Source: Adhaeretor mobilis
Lineage (GTDB): Bacteria > Planctomycetota > Planctomycetia > Pirellulales > Lacipirellulaceae
Direction: 5' to 3'
NCBI RefSeq assembly: GCF_007741515.1
Contig: NZ_CP036263.1
Location: 4,327,178 to 4,391,177, forward strand
DNA length: 64,000 nucleotides
Shown here: one piece after another, positions 25,883 through 34,661 of the stretch
How positions within the stretch are numbered: position 1 is the first letter of the stretch
How the letters are laid out: each line of letters begins with the position of its first letter
Translations under genes and position numbers: made by a program
Notes under the pieces: generated by a model
What the model saw: the letters and a program-made list of their open reading frames with translations, nothing else
Database searches by the model: none
What the model was told of the DNA's origin: nothing

Positions 25883-28693
25883 ATGGCAGATCAGGCACTG
25901 AAAACCGATCCGTTCTCCGCACGCGACACCTTCGATACCGGTTCCGGCCAGGCAGGCATCTATCGCCTATCGGCGTTGGAAAAAGCGGGGCTTGCCGAGA
26001 TCGACAAGCTGCCGTTTTCGATTCGGGTACTGCTGGAATCGTGCCTGCGAAACTGCGATGGCTATGTAGTTCGCGAGCAAGACGTGAAGAATCTGGCTGC
26101 CTGGTCTCCCGCCACTGCCGCTTCGGGCGAGGTAGAGGTCCCCTTCAAGCCGGCCCGCGTGGTTCTGCAGGACTTTACCGGTGTGCCTGCAGTTGTAGAC
26201 CTTGCCGCCATGCGATCCGCTATGGAACGACTGGGCGGCGACCCGAAAAAGATCAATCCGCTGGTTCCAGCCGACTTGGTGATCGATCACTCTGTGCAGG
26301 TTGACTATTTTGCCAGTGATGCGGCACTTGATTTGAACATCGAGCTTGAATTCTCGCGCAATCAAGAACGCTACGAGTTCCTACGCTGGGGACAAGAAGC
26401 ATTCGACAACTTCCGCGTGGTTCCTCCAGGCACGGGCATTGTTCATCAGGTGAATCTCGAATATTTAGCGAAGTGCGTATTCCTGCGGGAAGATCATGCA
26501 GGCACGGTAGCCGTGCCCGACTCGCTCGTCGGCACCGATAGCCACACCACGATGATCGATGGCCTGGGGGTCGTTGGTTGGGGGGTTGGTGGCATCGAAG
26601 CGGAAGGCGTCATGCTCGGGCAGCCTATCTATATGCTCATGCCGGAAGTAGTCGGCATGAAACTCACCGGCGAATTGCCAGCCGGTGCCACGGCGACCGA
26701 TATGGTTCTCACCGTCACAGAAATCTTGCGTGGCCAGGGTGTCGTCGGAAAGTTTGTCGAGTTCTTTGGCGATGGCGTGGCGAAAATGTCGCTCGCAGAC
26801 CGGGCAACGATCGCGAATATGTCGCCGGAGTACGGTGCCACGATGGGGTTCTTTCCCATTGATGAGGAAACGCTCGCCTATCTGCGACGCACAGGTCGCA
26901 CGGAAGAAGAAGTGCAGTTGGTCGAACGATACACCAAGGAGCAGGGGCTGTTCGTAACCGAAAGCACGCCACCCCCCACCTTCAGCGAGGTAGTTGAACT
27001 CGACCTTTCCACCGTCGAGCCAAGCCTCGCAGGGCCGAAACGGCCACAAGATCGCATCAGTTTGAGTGCCATGAAAAGCACTTGGCGTCACGACTTGGGT
27101 GAGGTGTTCAATAAATATCCTGCCGACGGTTCACCCCAAGGACGTTGGGAAGGTGAGGGTGGACAGCCCATCGAGCCGGGTGCCGCTCAACCCGATCCAG
27201 CCGTGGCCGTCGCCGACGCAGGTTTCGATGGAGTCGAGGTTTTTTGGGAGGACAAACAATTCCCACTCGCGCATGGGTCTGTCGTGATCGCCGCAATTAC
27301 CAGTTGCACGAATACAAGTAATCCTTCGGTCATGGTTGCCGCCGGTCTAGTTGCTAAGAAAGCCGTTGAGCGCGGACTCACTGTCAGCCCGCAGGTGAAG
27401 ACAAGCCTCGCCCCCGGCAGCCGTGTGGTGACAGATTACCTAGAGCGTGCCGGCCTGGACGAGGACTTGGAGAAAATCGGCTTCTATACCGTCGGCTATG
27501 GCTGCACCACGTGTATTGGCAACAGCGGCCCCCTGCCTGAACCCATTTCCGGAGCCGTTGAGGAGCACGATCTTGTCGTCTCCGGCGTACTCAGCGGCAA
27601 TCGAAACTTCGAGGGACGAATCAATCCGCACGTAAAAGCCAATTACTTAGCGAGCCCGCCGTTGGTGGTTGCTTACGCTTTGGCCGGCTCCGTGGATAAG
27701 GATCTCGTCCGAGACCCCTTAGGCACAGATTCAGACGGAGCCGAGGTATTTCTTAAAGACATTTGGCCGTCTCACGAAGAAGTTCGCGAGGTGGTCGATG
27801 CCTGCGTGCTGCCTGAGATGTTTCAAGCTCAGTACGACAACGTGTGGCAGAAGAACCCAATGTGGAATGCGATTGAAATCTCAGGTGGCGAACTCTACGA
27901 CTGGAGCGAGACCAGCACATACATTCAAGAGCCTCCGTTCCTGGTAGGGCTGCCTAGAGAAGCTCAACCGATAGAATCGTTAGTCGGGGCACGTTGTTTG
28001 GCTCTGCTGGGCGATTCTACGACAACCGATCACATTTCCCCCGCCGGAGCGATCGCTTCTACGAGCCCCGCAGGCAGCTACTTGCAAGCCAATGGTGTCG
28101 AACCTCGGGATTTCAACAGTTACGGCAGCCGTCGCGGTAACGATCGAGTGATGACTCGCGGCACATTCGCCAATATTCGCATCCGCAACCAGCTCGCTCC
28201 TGGCACCGAGGGGGGCGTCACCCGCTATCTTGGCGACGATAAGAACGAAGTCATGTCGATCTACGACGCAGCGATGAAATACCAAGAGAGTGATACGCCT
28301 CTAGTAGTGCTTGCAGGAGCGGAGTACGGCACCGGAAGCAGTCGCGACTGGGCCGCGAAAGGGACCTTTCTGCTAGGCGTCCGAGCGGTGATTGCTGCCA
28401 GTTACGAACGAATTCATCGCAGCAATCTCGTCATGATGGGTGTGCTGCCGCTGCAATTCGAATTGGGTGCCACGTGGCAATCTCTAGGTCTTACCGGAGA
28501 AGAGACATTCGCTATCCCAGACCTGAATGATTCGCTAGAACCTCGCCAGCAATTGACCGTGCGCGCAACTTCCCCCGATGGCAAGTCCCGCGAGTTTCTC
28601 ACGCAGGTCCGCATCGATACTCCCGTAGAGTTGGACTACTACCGCAACGGCGGCATTTTGCAAACCGTCTTGCGAAAACTTCTGGATGAGTGA
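25883..28693 (+). CDS. acnA: Aconitate hydratase A
   Basis: A 936-residue monofunctional aconitase of the AcnA/IRP class, isomerising citrate and isocitrate in the TCA cycle in the cytoplasm. The three [4Fe-4S] ligands are visible: C475 in ITSCTNTSNPSV and C541/C544 in GCTTCIGNSGPL. The family landmarks VPDSLVGTDSHTTMIDGLGVVGWGVGG (about 213-239) and, in the swivel domain, GAEYGTGSSRDWAAKG (substrate-binding Ser/Arg) are intact. I chose the ATG at 25883 (MADQALKTDPF) over the GTG at 25865 because AGTGAGAGAG lies just upstream of it and the protein family begins there. It stands alone; divergent from the POT gene with ~225 bp between the starts. Confidence 0.97.
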   Translation: MADQALKTDPFSARDTFDTGSGQAGIYRLSALEKAGLAEIDKLPFSIRVLLESCLRNCDGYVVREQDVKNLAAWSPATAASGEVEVPFKPARVVLQDFTGVPAVVDLAAMRSAMERLGGDPKKINPLVPADLVIDHSVQVDYFASDAALDLNIELEFSRNQERYEFLRWGQEAFDNFRVVPPGTGIVHQVNLEYLAKCVFLREDHAGTVAVPDSLVGTDSHTTMIDGLGVVGWGVGGIEAEGVMLGQPIYMLMPEVVGMKLTGELPAGATATDMVLTVTEILRGQGVVGKFVEFFGDGVAKMSLADRATIANMSPEYGATMGFFPIDEETLAYLRRTGRTEEEVQLVERYTKEQGLFVTESTPPPTFSEVVELDLSTVEPSLAGPKRPQDRISLSAMKSTWRHDLGEVFNKYPADGSPQGRWEGEGGQPIEPGAAQPDPAVAVADAGFDGVEVFWEDKQFPLAHGSVVIAAITSCTNTSNPSVMVAAGLVAKKAVERGLTVSPQVKTSLAPGSRVVTDYLERAGLDEDLEKIGFYTVGYGCTTCIGNSGPLPEPISGAVEEHDLVVSGVLSGNRNFEGRINPHVKANYLASPPLVVAYALAGSVDKDLVRDPLGTDSDGAEVFLKDIWPSHEEVREVVDACVLPEMFQAQYDNVWQKNPMWNAIEISGGELYDWSETSTYIQEPPFLVGLPREAQPIESLVGARCLALLGDSTTTDHISPAGAIASTSPAGSYLQANGVEPRDFNSYGSRRGNDRVMTRGTFANIRIRNQLAPGTEGGVTRYLGDDKNEVMSIYDAAMKYQESDTPLVVLAGAEYGTGSSRDWAAKGTFLLGVRAVIAASYERIHRSNLVMMGVLPLQFELGATWQSLGLTGEETFAIPDLNDSLEPRQQLTVRATSPDGKSREFLTQVRIDTPVELDYYRNGGILQTVLRKLLDE

Positions 28694-28760
28694 GTGAAAT
28701 CTATGGCTAGCTACAGCTACGACCACGTTTCGAACTCTATCACAAGAGCAACATCCCACA

Positions 28761-29573
28761 ATGTTCTTCGGCTGGTTCAAGAATCGCAGACGACGACGCT
28801 GGCTTGCAGAGCGTGAACCCGCCACTTGGGAAAAGTGGCTTCTGGCGAACGTCTGGCACTACCAGCACCTCGATAGCAAGCAGCAGCGCAAGATGCGCGA
28901 ATTCGTGAAAGTCTGTTTCCACGAGAAGGACTGGGTCGGGGGCAGAGATTTCTCCGTGACCGACGAAATGCGAGTCACAATCGCCGGACAAGCGGCACTG
29001 CTTACGTTGGGGTTTGGCGAGGGCTTCTATTTCGACCGGCTGCATACAATTATCGTGTATCCTTCGTCTTATCAGAATGAGCCAACCAGCCGAGAGCACT
29101 TGCTGATCCCCAGTTCCAGCGATCCCGTTTTCGGTGGCGCCGCGCGATCGGGTGAGGCGTGGACGGGTGGACCCATTGTACTGTCGTGGGACCGCTTGCT
29201 TGCCGAGGCGCAAAACCCAAGATCGCGGACGAACCTCGTGCTGCACGAGTTTGCTCACCACATGGACGGTCTAGATGGAAACGCCGATGGCGCTCCGCCT
29301 TTGACGAGCTACGAAATAGAGAAAGAATGGTTTCGTGTCATTTCCGACGAGTACCACGAGCTTCGCAGATCGAGCAAGCAAGGCACATACACGCTGCTAG
29401 ACAAATACGGAGCCAAAAATCAGGCCGAGTTTTTCGCGGTCGCCACCGAATGTTTCTTTACGCGTCCGCACCATCTGCATGACGATTCTTTAGAGTTATT
29501 CGGCATGCTTGAAACCTTATTTGGCCAAGATCCACGTACTTGGATCCCCCAGTCGGCGAACTCCCCCTCCTGA
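28761..29573 (+). CDS. MtfA-like zinc-dependent peptidase
   Basis: A 270-residue gluzincin-type protein with the zinc motif H162-E163-F-A-H166 in VLHEFAHHMDG and a third acidic ligand likely in NQAEFFAVATECFF. The N-terminal half carries the MtfA hallmarks FVKVCFHEKDWVGG and VTIAGQAALLTLGF. In E. coli MtfA binds and inactivates the repressor Mlc and has aminopeptidase activity; in this phylum the partner is unknown. Cytoplasmic. It starts 67 bp after acnA on the same strand, but co-transcription is not certain. Confidence 0.9.
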   Translation: MFFGWFKNRRRRRWLAEREPATWEKWLLANVWHYQHLDSKQQRKMREFVKVCFHEKDWVGGRDFSVTDEMRVTIAGQAALLTLGFGEGFYFDRLHTIIVYPSSYQNEPTSREHLLIPSSSDPVFGGAARSGEAWTGGPIVLSWDRLLAEAQNPRSRTNLVLHEFAHHMDGLDGNADGAPPLTSYEIEKEWFRVISDEYHELRRSSKQGTYTLLDKYGAKNQAEFFAVATECFFTRPHHLHDDSLELFGMLETLFGQDPRTWIPQSANSPS

Positions 29574-29622
29574 ACGATCGAACCCTTCGCAACCAATCTA
29601 ACTTCATACCCATGAGTACCTC

Positions 29623-30111
29623 ATGAATGATACCTTCCGAAATCTCTACGCTTTCAACCTGGGCTATTGCGAACAACTCATGGAGGACATTCCACAGGAA
29701 GAGTTGCTGATTGTGCCAAATCCTGGAGTGAATCACCCAGGCTGGCAACTGGGTCATCTGGCAGTCTGCACGGATTACGCGATGAAATCATTTGGCAAGG
29801 AAAAGCGGTTCTCGGAAGAATGGCACACGATGTTCGGACCAGGTTCTCAACCCGCCTCTGAAGGAAGCAGTCATCCTTCAAAACAAGAACTCATGAAATC
29901 GCTGCGGGAGGGGCATGCAGCCGTGGTAGAAGCTTCCCATGGTTTTTCGCCCGAGCAACTCACCGACCCCAACCCAATTGAGTTCCTCAGGGTACGGCTG
30001 CCAACGGTCGCCGATTTAGTCGCTCACCTGATGAGCACTCACGAGGCGGCACACATTGGGCACCTCTCGAGCTGGCGACGCCAAACGGGCCGCCCGTCGT
30101 TGTTCCAGTAA
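29623..30111 (+). CDS. DinB-family metal-binding four-helix protein
   Basis: A 162-residue protein of the DinB/YfiT-like putative metalloenzyme fold. The candidate metal histidines are in HPGWQLGHLAV (about 43-53) and HEAAHIGHLSSWRR near the C-terminus (about 140-153). Members include thiol transferases and stress-induced proteins of unknown chemistry. The ATG follows AGTACCTC, a weak ribosome site. It lies 49 bp after the MtfA-like gene and is convergent with the next gene. Confidence 0.85.
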   Translation: MNDTFRNLYAFNLGYCEQLMEDIPQEELLIVPNPGVNHPGWQLGHLAVCTDYAMKSFGKEKRFSEEWHTMFGPGSQPASEGSSHPSKQELMKSLREGHAAVVEASHGFSPEQLTDPNPIEFLRVRLPTVADLVAHLMSTHEAAHIGHLSSWRRQTGRPSLFQ

Positions 30112-30126
30112 CGAAGTCGCCTCGGC

Positions 30127-30603
30127 TCAGGAACCTATGGAGACTGGTTCGAGCGACTCCTCGTAGTGAGCAACCGTTTCACTCGGATCAAGATTGAAGA
30201 CGACGCGTCCGTCAGTATCCCAGCGTCCGTTGCGATGGACGAACACCGCCGTGGCCGAACGCAGATTGCTGACAGCTTCCACTTCTTCCATGCCGCCCCC
30301 CTCGATGGCCGTGAAGCTGACAGTTGCGTCGATCATGGCGTACAGCTCGCCCGAGACTCGCTCGGTCGCAAAAGCCGTATCTTCGTGCAGGTCGACCGTC
30401 TTCCAGGCTAAGCCGCGTGGCTTACCGGTGGCTGCTGCTGCTTTGAGAAACTGGGGGCTCATTTGTGCAAGCTGATCTCGCAAATCAAGCATCGCCAGCT
30501 GGCGTTTCGCGCCCAACTGGGCCTTCCGCCAGCGGCGCCAAAACACGCCGGCGACTAACGCCAAAGCGGTGCCCACTACCATTGCTATTAAGAATTTTGC
30601 CAA
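30127..30603 (-). CDS. Hypothetical single-pass membrane protein
   Basis: A 158-residue protein that I do not recognise. An N-terminal transmembrane helix (about 3-22, FLIAMVVGTALALVAGVFW) is followed by a short basic segment and a mixed alpha/beta domain of about 110 residues (VSFTAIEGGGMEEVEAVSNLRSATAVFVHRNGRWDTDGRVVFNLD). The pattern suggests a small Tim44/NTF2-like fold presented at the membrane, but that is only a guess from hydropathy and strand spacing. The gene is divergent from the DAP decarboxylase-like gene. Composition and codon use look native. Confidence 0.7.
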   Translation of the reverse strand: MAKFLIAMVVGTALALVAGVFWRRWRKAQLGAKRQLAMLDLRDQLAQMSPQFLKAAAATGKPRGLAWKTVDLHEDTAFATERVSGELYAMIDATVSFTAIEGGGMEEVEAVSNLRSATAVFVHRNGRWDTDGRVVFNLDPSETVAHYEESLEPVSIGS

Positions 30604-30850
30604 GGTATCTCTCTCTCCTCTATTCGCGGAATAGCAAGGACAAGCATGCCAGTTTATCAGTCGCCGTACTCTGCTGCTGCGCTTGAGCGGGAGGATTCCT
30701 GCGTGGAATTGCGGGAAATTTTCGCGAACCTGCGTGAAGCCAGCTGGGTCGCCTTGGCAGTGAGCACGGGTCGGTCATAATGAGGGCTCGCTTAATGACT
30801 CTCCAGTAGTATTCACTGAAAACGTAGCCAATCCAATAGCGTAGCCAATT

Positions 30851-32140
30851 ATGCCCGAACCCGTTCCCGTATTCACAGACAGCCAGATCCAGCAGCTCGC
30901 CGCTGAGTTTCCCACGCCATTCCACGTTTACCATGCGGATAGAATCCGACAGCGCGTGAGCGATTTGCTGGCCGCATTCAGTTGGAATGAGGGCTTCAAG
31001 CAATTCTTCGCCGTGAAAGCCACGCCTAATCCCCACATTGTGAAACTCTTACACGAAGCAGGCTGCGGGGCGGACTGTTCGAGCCCGGCAGAGCTGGTTA
31101 TTTGCGAGCGACTCGGCATCACGGGCGAGGAGGTGATGTTCACGTCGAACAATACGACGCCCGAGGAATTCCAGCAGGCGGCCGATTTGGGCGCAGTGAT
31201 CAATCTGGATGACGCTTCCTTGATTGATCAACTTCACTCGGAAGTGGGCATGCCGGAACTGATTTCCTTCCGCTACAACCCGGGGGCAGAGCGTGAGGGG
31301 AACGTCATCATTGGCAATCCCAAGGAAGCGAAGTTCGGTCTCACACGAGAGCAGATGCCCGGTTGTTATCAGAAGTGCAAGGAGTTGGGCGCGACTCGCT
31401 TCGGGCTTCACACGATGGTCGTCTCGAACGAGCTCGAACACGAATCGTTCATGGAAACGGCTCGTATGCTGTTCGAGTTGGCAGTCGAGATAAAGGAAAA
31501 GACGGGCATCGCTATCGAATCGATCAACCTCGGTGGCGGCATCGGCATACCTTATCGTCCCGAGCAACAACCGTTGGATTTGCAACGCCTAGGCTCCGGT
31601 GTGCAAGAGCTTTACGAACAAATCCTCACACCCGCAGGTCTGACGCCGTTGAAGATTTGCATGGAAAACGGTCGCTCGATGACCGGTCCCTACGGGGCGC
31701 TCATCACCCGAGTCATCAATAAGAAGCACACGCACAAACGTTACGTGGGCGTTGATGCGTGTATGTCGAATCTCATGCGGCCTGGGATGTACGGCGCGTA
31801 CCATCACATTACGGCTGTTGGCAAAGAAGCAGCTCCCTTGGCTGGCGAAGTAGATGTCGTGGGATCGCTTTGTGAGAACAACGACAAATTTGCCATCGAT
31901 CGTGAACTTCCCGAGGTCGAGCCGGGCGACTTGCTCGTCATCCACGATGCGGGCGCTCATGGCCACTCGATGGGATTTCAATATAACGGGCGACTCCGTT
32001 CAGCCGAAATCATGTTAGAGAGCGATGGTTCAGCACGGCAGATTCGTCGTGCCGAAACCTTGGACGACTACTTCTCGACGGTGGAGTTTCCCGAGTCATC
32101 GAGCAGCGCTGCGTCAACAGAGAGTCTGGTCAAGCAATGA
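30851..32140 (+). CDS. Diaminopimelate decarboxylase-like PLP enzyme
   Basis: A 429-residue fold-type III PLP decarboxylase (alanine racemase-like barrel plus beta domain). The Schiff-base lysine is K56 in FFAVKATPNPH. HTMVVSNE, INLGGGIGIPY (phosphate-binding Gly loop) and SLCENNDKFA (active-site Cys of the second subunit) also match. The usual EPGR of LysA appears as MENGRSMTG here, so substrate preference could differ from meso-diaminopimelate, for example another diamino acid. It would make lysine or a polyamine precursor in the cytoplasm. Its stop overlaps the start of hisS (ATGA), indicating translational coupling. Confidence 0.85.
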   Translation: MPEPVPVFTDSQIQQLAAEFPTPFHVYHADRIRQRVSDLLAAFSWNEGFKQFFAVKATPNPHIVKLLHEAGCGADCSSPAELVICERLGITGEEVMFTSNNTTPEEFQQAADLGAVINLDDASLIDQLHSEVGMPELISFRYNPGAEREGNVIIGNPKEAKFGLTREQMPGCYQKCKELGATRFGLHTMVVSNELEHESFMETARMLFELAVEIKEKTGIAIESINLGGGIGIPYRPEQQPLDLQRLGSGVQELYEQILTPAGLTPLKICMENGRSMTGPYGALITRVINKKHTHKRYVGVDACMSNLMRPGMYGAYHHITAVGKEAAPLAGEVDVVGSLCENNDKFAIDRELPEVEPGDLLVIHDAGAHGHSMGFQYNGRLRSAEIMLESDGSARQIRRAETLDDYFSTVEFPESSSSAASTESLVKQ

Positions 32141-33609
32141 GCAAGAAAGACAAGGCCCAACGACCAAAGGCACGTAGGCCGAAAGGTTTCCGCGATGCAT
32201 TCGCCCCGCAGGTGATTGCCCGTCGTGATATGTTGGACAAGATCAGCAGCGTGTATGAGCGTTTCGGTTTCCAACCCCTGGAAACCAGCAGCATCGAATA
32301 CGTGGATGCACTCGGCAAGTTTTTGCCCGACAAAGACGCGCCCGACACGGGCATCTTCGCCTTTCGCGACGACCTAGACGACCAATGGCTCGGCCTGCGA
32401 TACGACCTCACGGCTCAACTAGCTCGTGTGGTTGCCGAACACCGGCTAGAATTGCCCACACCCTTTCGGCGTTATCAATATGGGCCTGTTTGGCGCCGCG
32501 AAATCAAGCCGGGCAAAGACCGTTTTCGTCAGTTCTACCAGTGCGACTTTGATACCGTCGGCGCTGGGAGCATTACCGCTGATGCAGAAGTATGCGAAGT
32601 GTTGGCCGCAGCCATGCGGGCGCTAGGCATTAACGACTTCGTGATCCGAGTGAACAATCGCAAGGTGCTCAACGGTTTGTTGGAAGTCCTCGGCATCGAC
32701 GATCCAGCTATTTGCGGCGACGTGCTTCGATCGCTCGACAAGCTGGACGACCTAGGTATGGAGGGTCTGGCGGCTCAACTGGGTGAAGGGCGAAAAGACA
32801 AGTCAGGTTCCATCGTGGCTGGCGTCGGACTAGAGACTCCGGCTATCGATCAACTGCTCGCCTACCTGCAATGTCGCGCGGACGATCGCGCAGCCACGTG
32901 TGCTGCTCTCATGAAAATGACCGAGGCGAGTGAAGCAGGCCGCGAAGGAGTTGAGGAGCTAATGCAAATCGATGAACTTCTGCAAGTCATGGACCTCGGC
33001 CCCGAGCAAGTGCGTTTCGATCCCAGTTTGGTGCGCGGTCTCGACTACTACACGGGCCCCGTGTTTGAAATCGAGCTTCCCTTTGAAGTGAAAGTGAAGG
33101 GCAAGACGAAGAAGTTTGGCTCCGTGGCTGGCGGTGGGCGCTACGACTACTTGGTCGAACGTTTCACTGGCCAAAAAGTACCGGCCACCGGTGCAAGCAT
33201 TGGCGTCGATCGCTTGCTGGCAGCCTTGGAACACTTAGAGGGCGATTCCCAAGAGCTACCCCTGGGACCGGTGATTGTGACGATCATGGAAAAGGATCGT
33301 CTCGGTGAGTATCAACGAATGGTGCAAGAGCTACGCTCCGCCAGCATCGCTGCTGAGTTGTACCACGGGAGCAGTGGTTTCAAAGCGCAGATGAAATATG
33401 CGGACCGTCGCCGCGCCCCGGTCGTCGTGATTGCTGGTGGCAGCGAATTCGAGAAAGGCGAAGTCACACTCAAGAACATGGGCCTTGGCAAAAAACTAGC
33501 CGAGGAGATCGACGACAATAAGACCTGGCGAAACGAGCAACCGGCCCAAACGACGGTAGCCAGCAACCAACTCGCAGCCAGCGTGCAGGCGATTCTCCGT
33601 GGGGAGTGA
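32137..33609 (+). CDS. hisS: Histidine--tRNA ligase
   Basis: A 490-residue class II aminoacyl-tRNA synthetase. Visible landmarks: RPKGFRDAFAP at the N-terminus, motif 1/2 region RYDLTAQLARVV and FRRYQYGPVWRREIKPGKDRFRQFYQCDFD (motif 2, with the histidine-binding loop), the HisA motif VRGLDYYTGPVFEI, motif 3 in GASIGVDRLLAAL, and a C-terminal anticodon-binding domain (about 395-485). It charges tRNA-His in the cytoplasm. An acidic insertion and a basic KVKGKTKK stretch occur before AGGGRYDYL. It overlaps the upstream gene by four bases. The next gene is convergent. Confidence 0.96.
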   Translation: MSKKDKAQRPKARRPKGFRDAFAPQVIARRDMLDKISSVYERFGFQPLETSSIEYVDALGKFLPDKDAPDTGIFAFRDDLDDQWLGLRYDLTAQLARVVAEHRLELPTPFRRYQYGPVWRREIKPGKDRFRQFYQCDFDTVGAGSITADAEVCEVLAAAMRALGINDFVIRVNNRKVLNGLLEVLGIDDPAICGDVLRSLDKLDDLGMEGLAAQLGEGRKDKSGSIVAGVGLETPAIDQLLAYLQCRADDRAATCAALMKMTEASEAGREGVEELMQIDELLQVMDLGPEQVRFDPSLVRGLDYYTGPVFEIELPFEVKVKGKTKKFGSVAGGGRYDYLVERFTGQKVPATGASIGVDRLLAALEHLEGDSQELPLGPVIVTIMEKDRLGEYQRMVQELRSASIAAELYHGSSGFKAQMKYADRRRAPVVVIAGGSEFEKGEVTLKNMGLGKKLAEEIDDNKTWRNEQPAQTTVASNQLAASVQAILRGE

Positions 33610-33695
33610 GTCTGTTGTGAAGAGGAGTGAATGACTCAAAGAATTGCGAGACTTGCTTACTGGGGAAATATCCTACGCCCTCAATCAACAGGACT

Positions 33696-34661
33696 TCACA
33701 TCCCCATCTTCGCCAGCTCGTCGATCAGATTCCAGCGATCTTCCAAACGACGGTCCACGTCTTGCTGCTCTACGAATTCCAGCCGTTTGGTGATACCCTG
33801 ACCGTGGGCGACCTGGATCGCGAGACCGGGTCGTGCGTTGGCTTCGAGGACGACGGGGCCGTCATTGGCGTCGATGACAAAATCGATACCGACGTAGCCC
33901 ATTTCCAGCACGTCGCCCAGTTTCATCGCCGCGGTTAGCAGGTTCTTCCAGCCAGGAATCAATAGGCCGGCGATGGGCTCACCCGTATCGGGGTGCCAGG
34001 AAATCTTACGATTCTTGCAAACGCCGCCAAACGTCACGCCGCTGCTCAGATCGATCGCCGCGGCTATCGCTCCTTGATGCAGATTGGCGCGGCCGCCCGA
34101 TTCGTTCGTGGGCAGGCGGACCATCGCCATGACAGGCACGCCTTGGTAGAGAATAACGCGGATGTCTGGCGTGCCGCCGACGGTGACTTTCACCAGTGCG
34201 TGGTGGCTGATGATTCGTTGTTCGACGATCACTTCGTCCGGTCTCCCACCCAGGGAGTAGAGTCCCGAGATGATCGTCGAGAGGTGATAACGCAGGTCAC
34301 TCCAGGTGAGCAACTTGCCACTGGGTGTCTTGAAATCTTCTCCAGATCGCGCCGCGACAACGATGATTCCACGACCGGCAGCACCGCTGGCCGGTTTCAC
34401 GACGAAATCCGTGAGACCTTTGATGTAGCCAGGAAATTTGTACACTTCGCCCTGGGAACGGAGTACCGCATAGGTCGAAGGGATGGGAATCTTGTTGTCT
34501 TCGCAGATCTGCTTGGTGAGCAGCTTGTTATCGACGCGCGGATAGAACAGTCGCGGATTATTCTCCGCAATGAATTCCAAGTTCCGCCGGTTGATGCCCA
34601 GGATTCCTGCATTGCGCAGTTCGCTAGGCCAGGCCCAAGATCGAGAGGATTCGCGACTCAC
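33696..34661 (-). CDS. RimK-like ATP-grasp ligase (alpha-L-glutamate ligase-like)
   Basis: A 321-residue ATP-grasp enzyme. ATP-binding Lys in DFVVKPASGAAGRGI (about 88-102), EVIVEQRI, DIRVILYQGVPVMAMVRLP, and the metal-binding end motif VVLEANARPGLAIQ. RimK-type ligases add amino acids, often glutamate, to a protein or peptide carboxylate. Its GTG start overlaps the stop of the membrane transglutaminase-like gene (GTGA), so the two are translated together. The N-terminal pre-ATP-grasp part is short. This three-gene association (ligase, inactive transglutaminase with 7TM, retropepsin-like protease) has been noted in comparative genomics as a peptide-modification system; its substrate is unknown. 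Confidence 0.9.
   Translation of the reverse strand: MSRESSRSWAWPSELRNAGILGINRRNLEFIAENNPRLFYPRVDNKLLTKQICEDNKIPIPSTYAVLRSQGEVYKFPGYIKGLTDFVVKPASGAAGRGIIVVAARSGEDFKTPSGKLLTWSDLRYHLSTIISGLYSLGGRPDEVIVEQRIISHHALVKVTVGGTPDIRVILYQGVPVMAMVRLPTNESGGRANLHQGAIAAAIDLSSGVTFGGVCKNRKISWHPDTGEPIAGLLIPGWKNLLTAAMKLGDVLEMGYVGIDFVIDANDGPVVLEANARPGLAIQVAHGQGITKRLEFVEQQDVDRRLEDRWNLIDELAKMGM

Noticed and set aside
26465..27091. 208-codon open frame antisense to acnA
   Set aside because: It lies fully inside the conserved aconitase core, has no ribosome site and no family resemblance.
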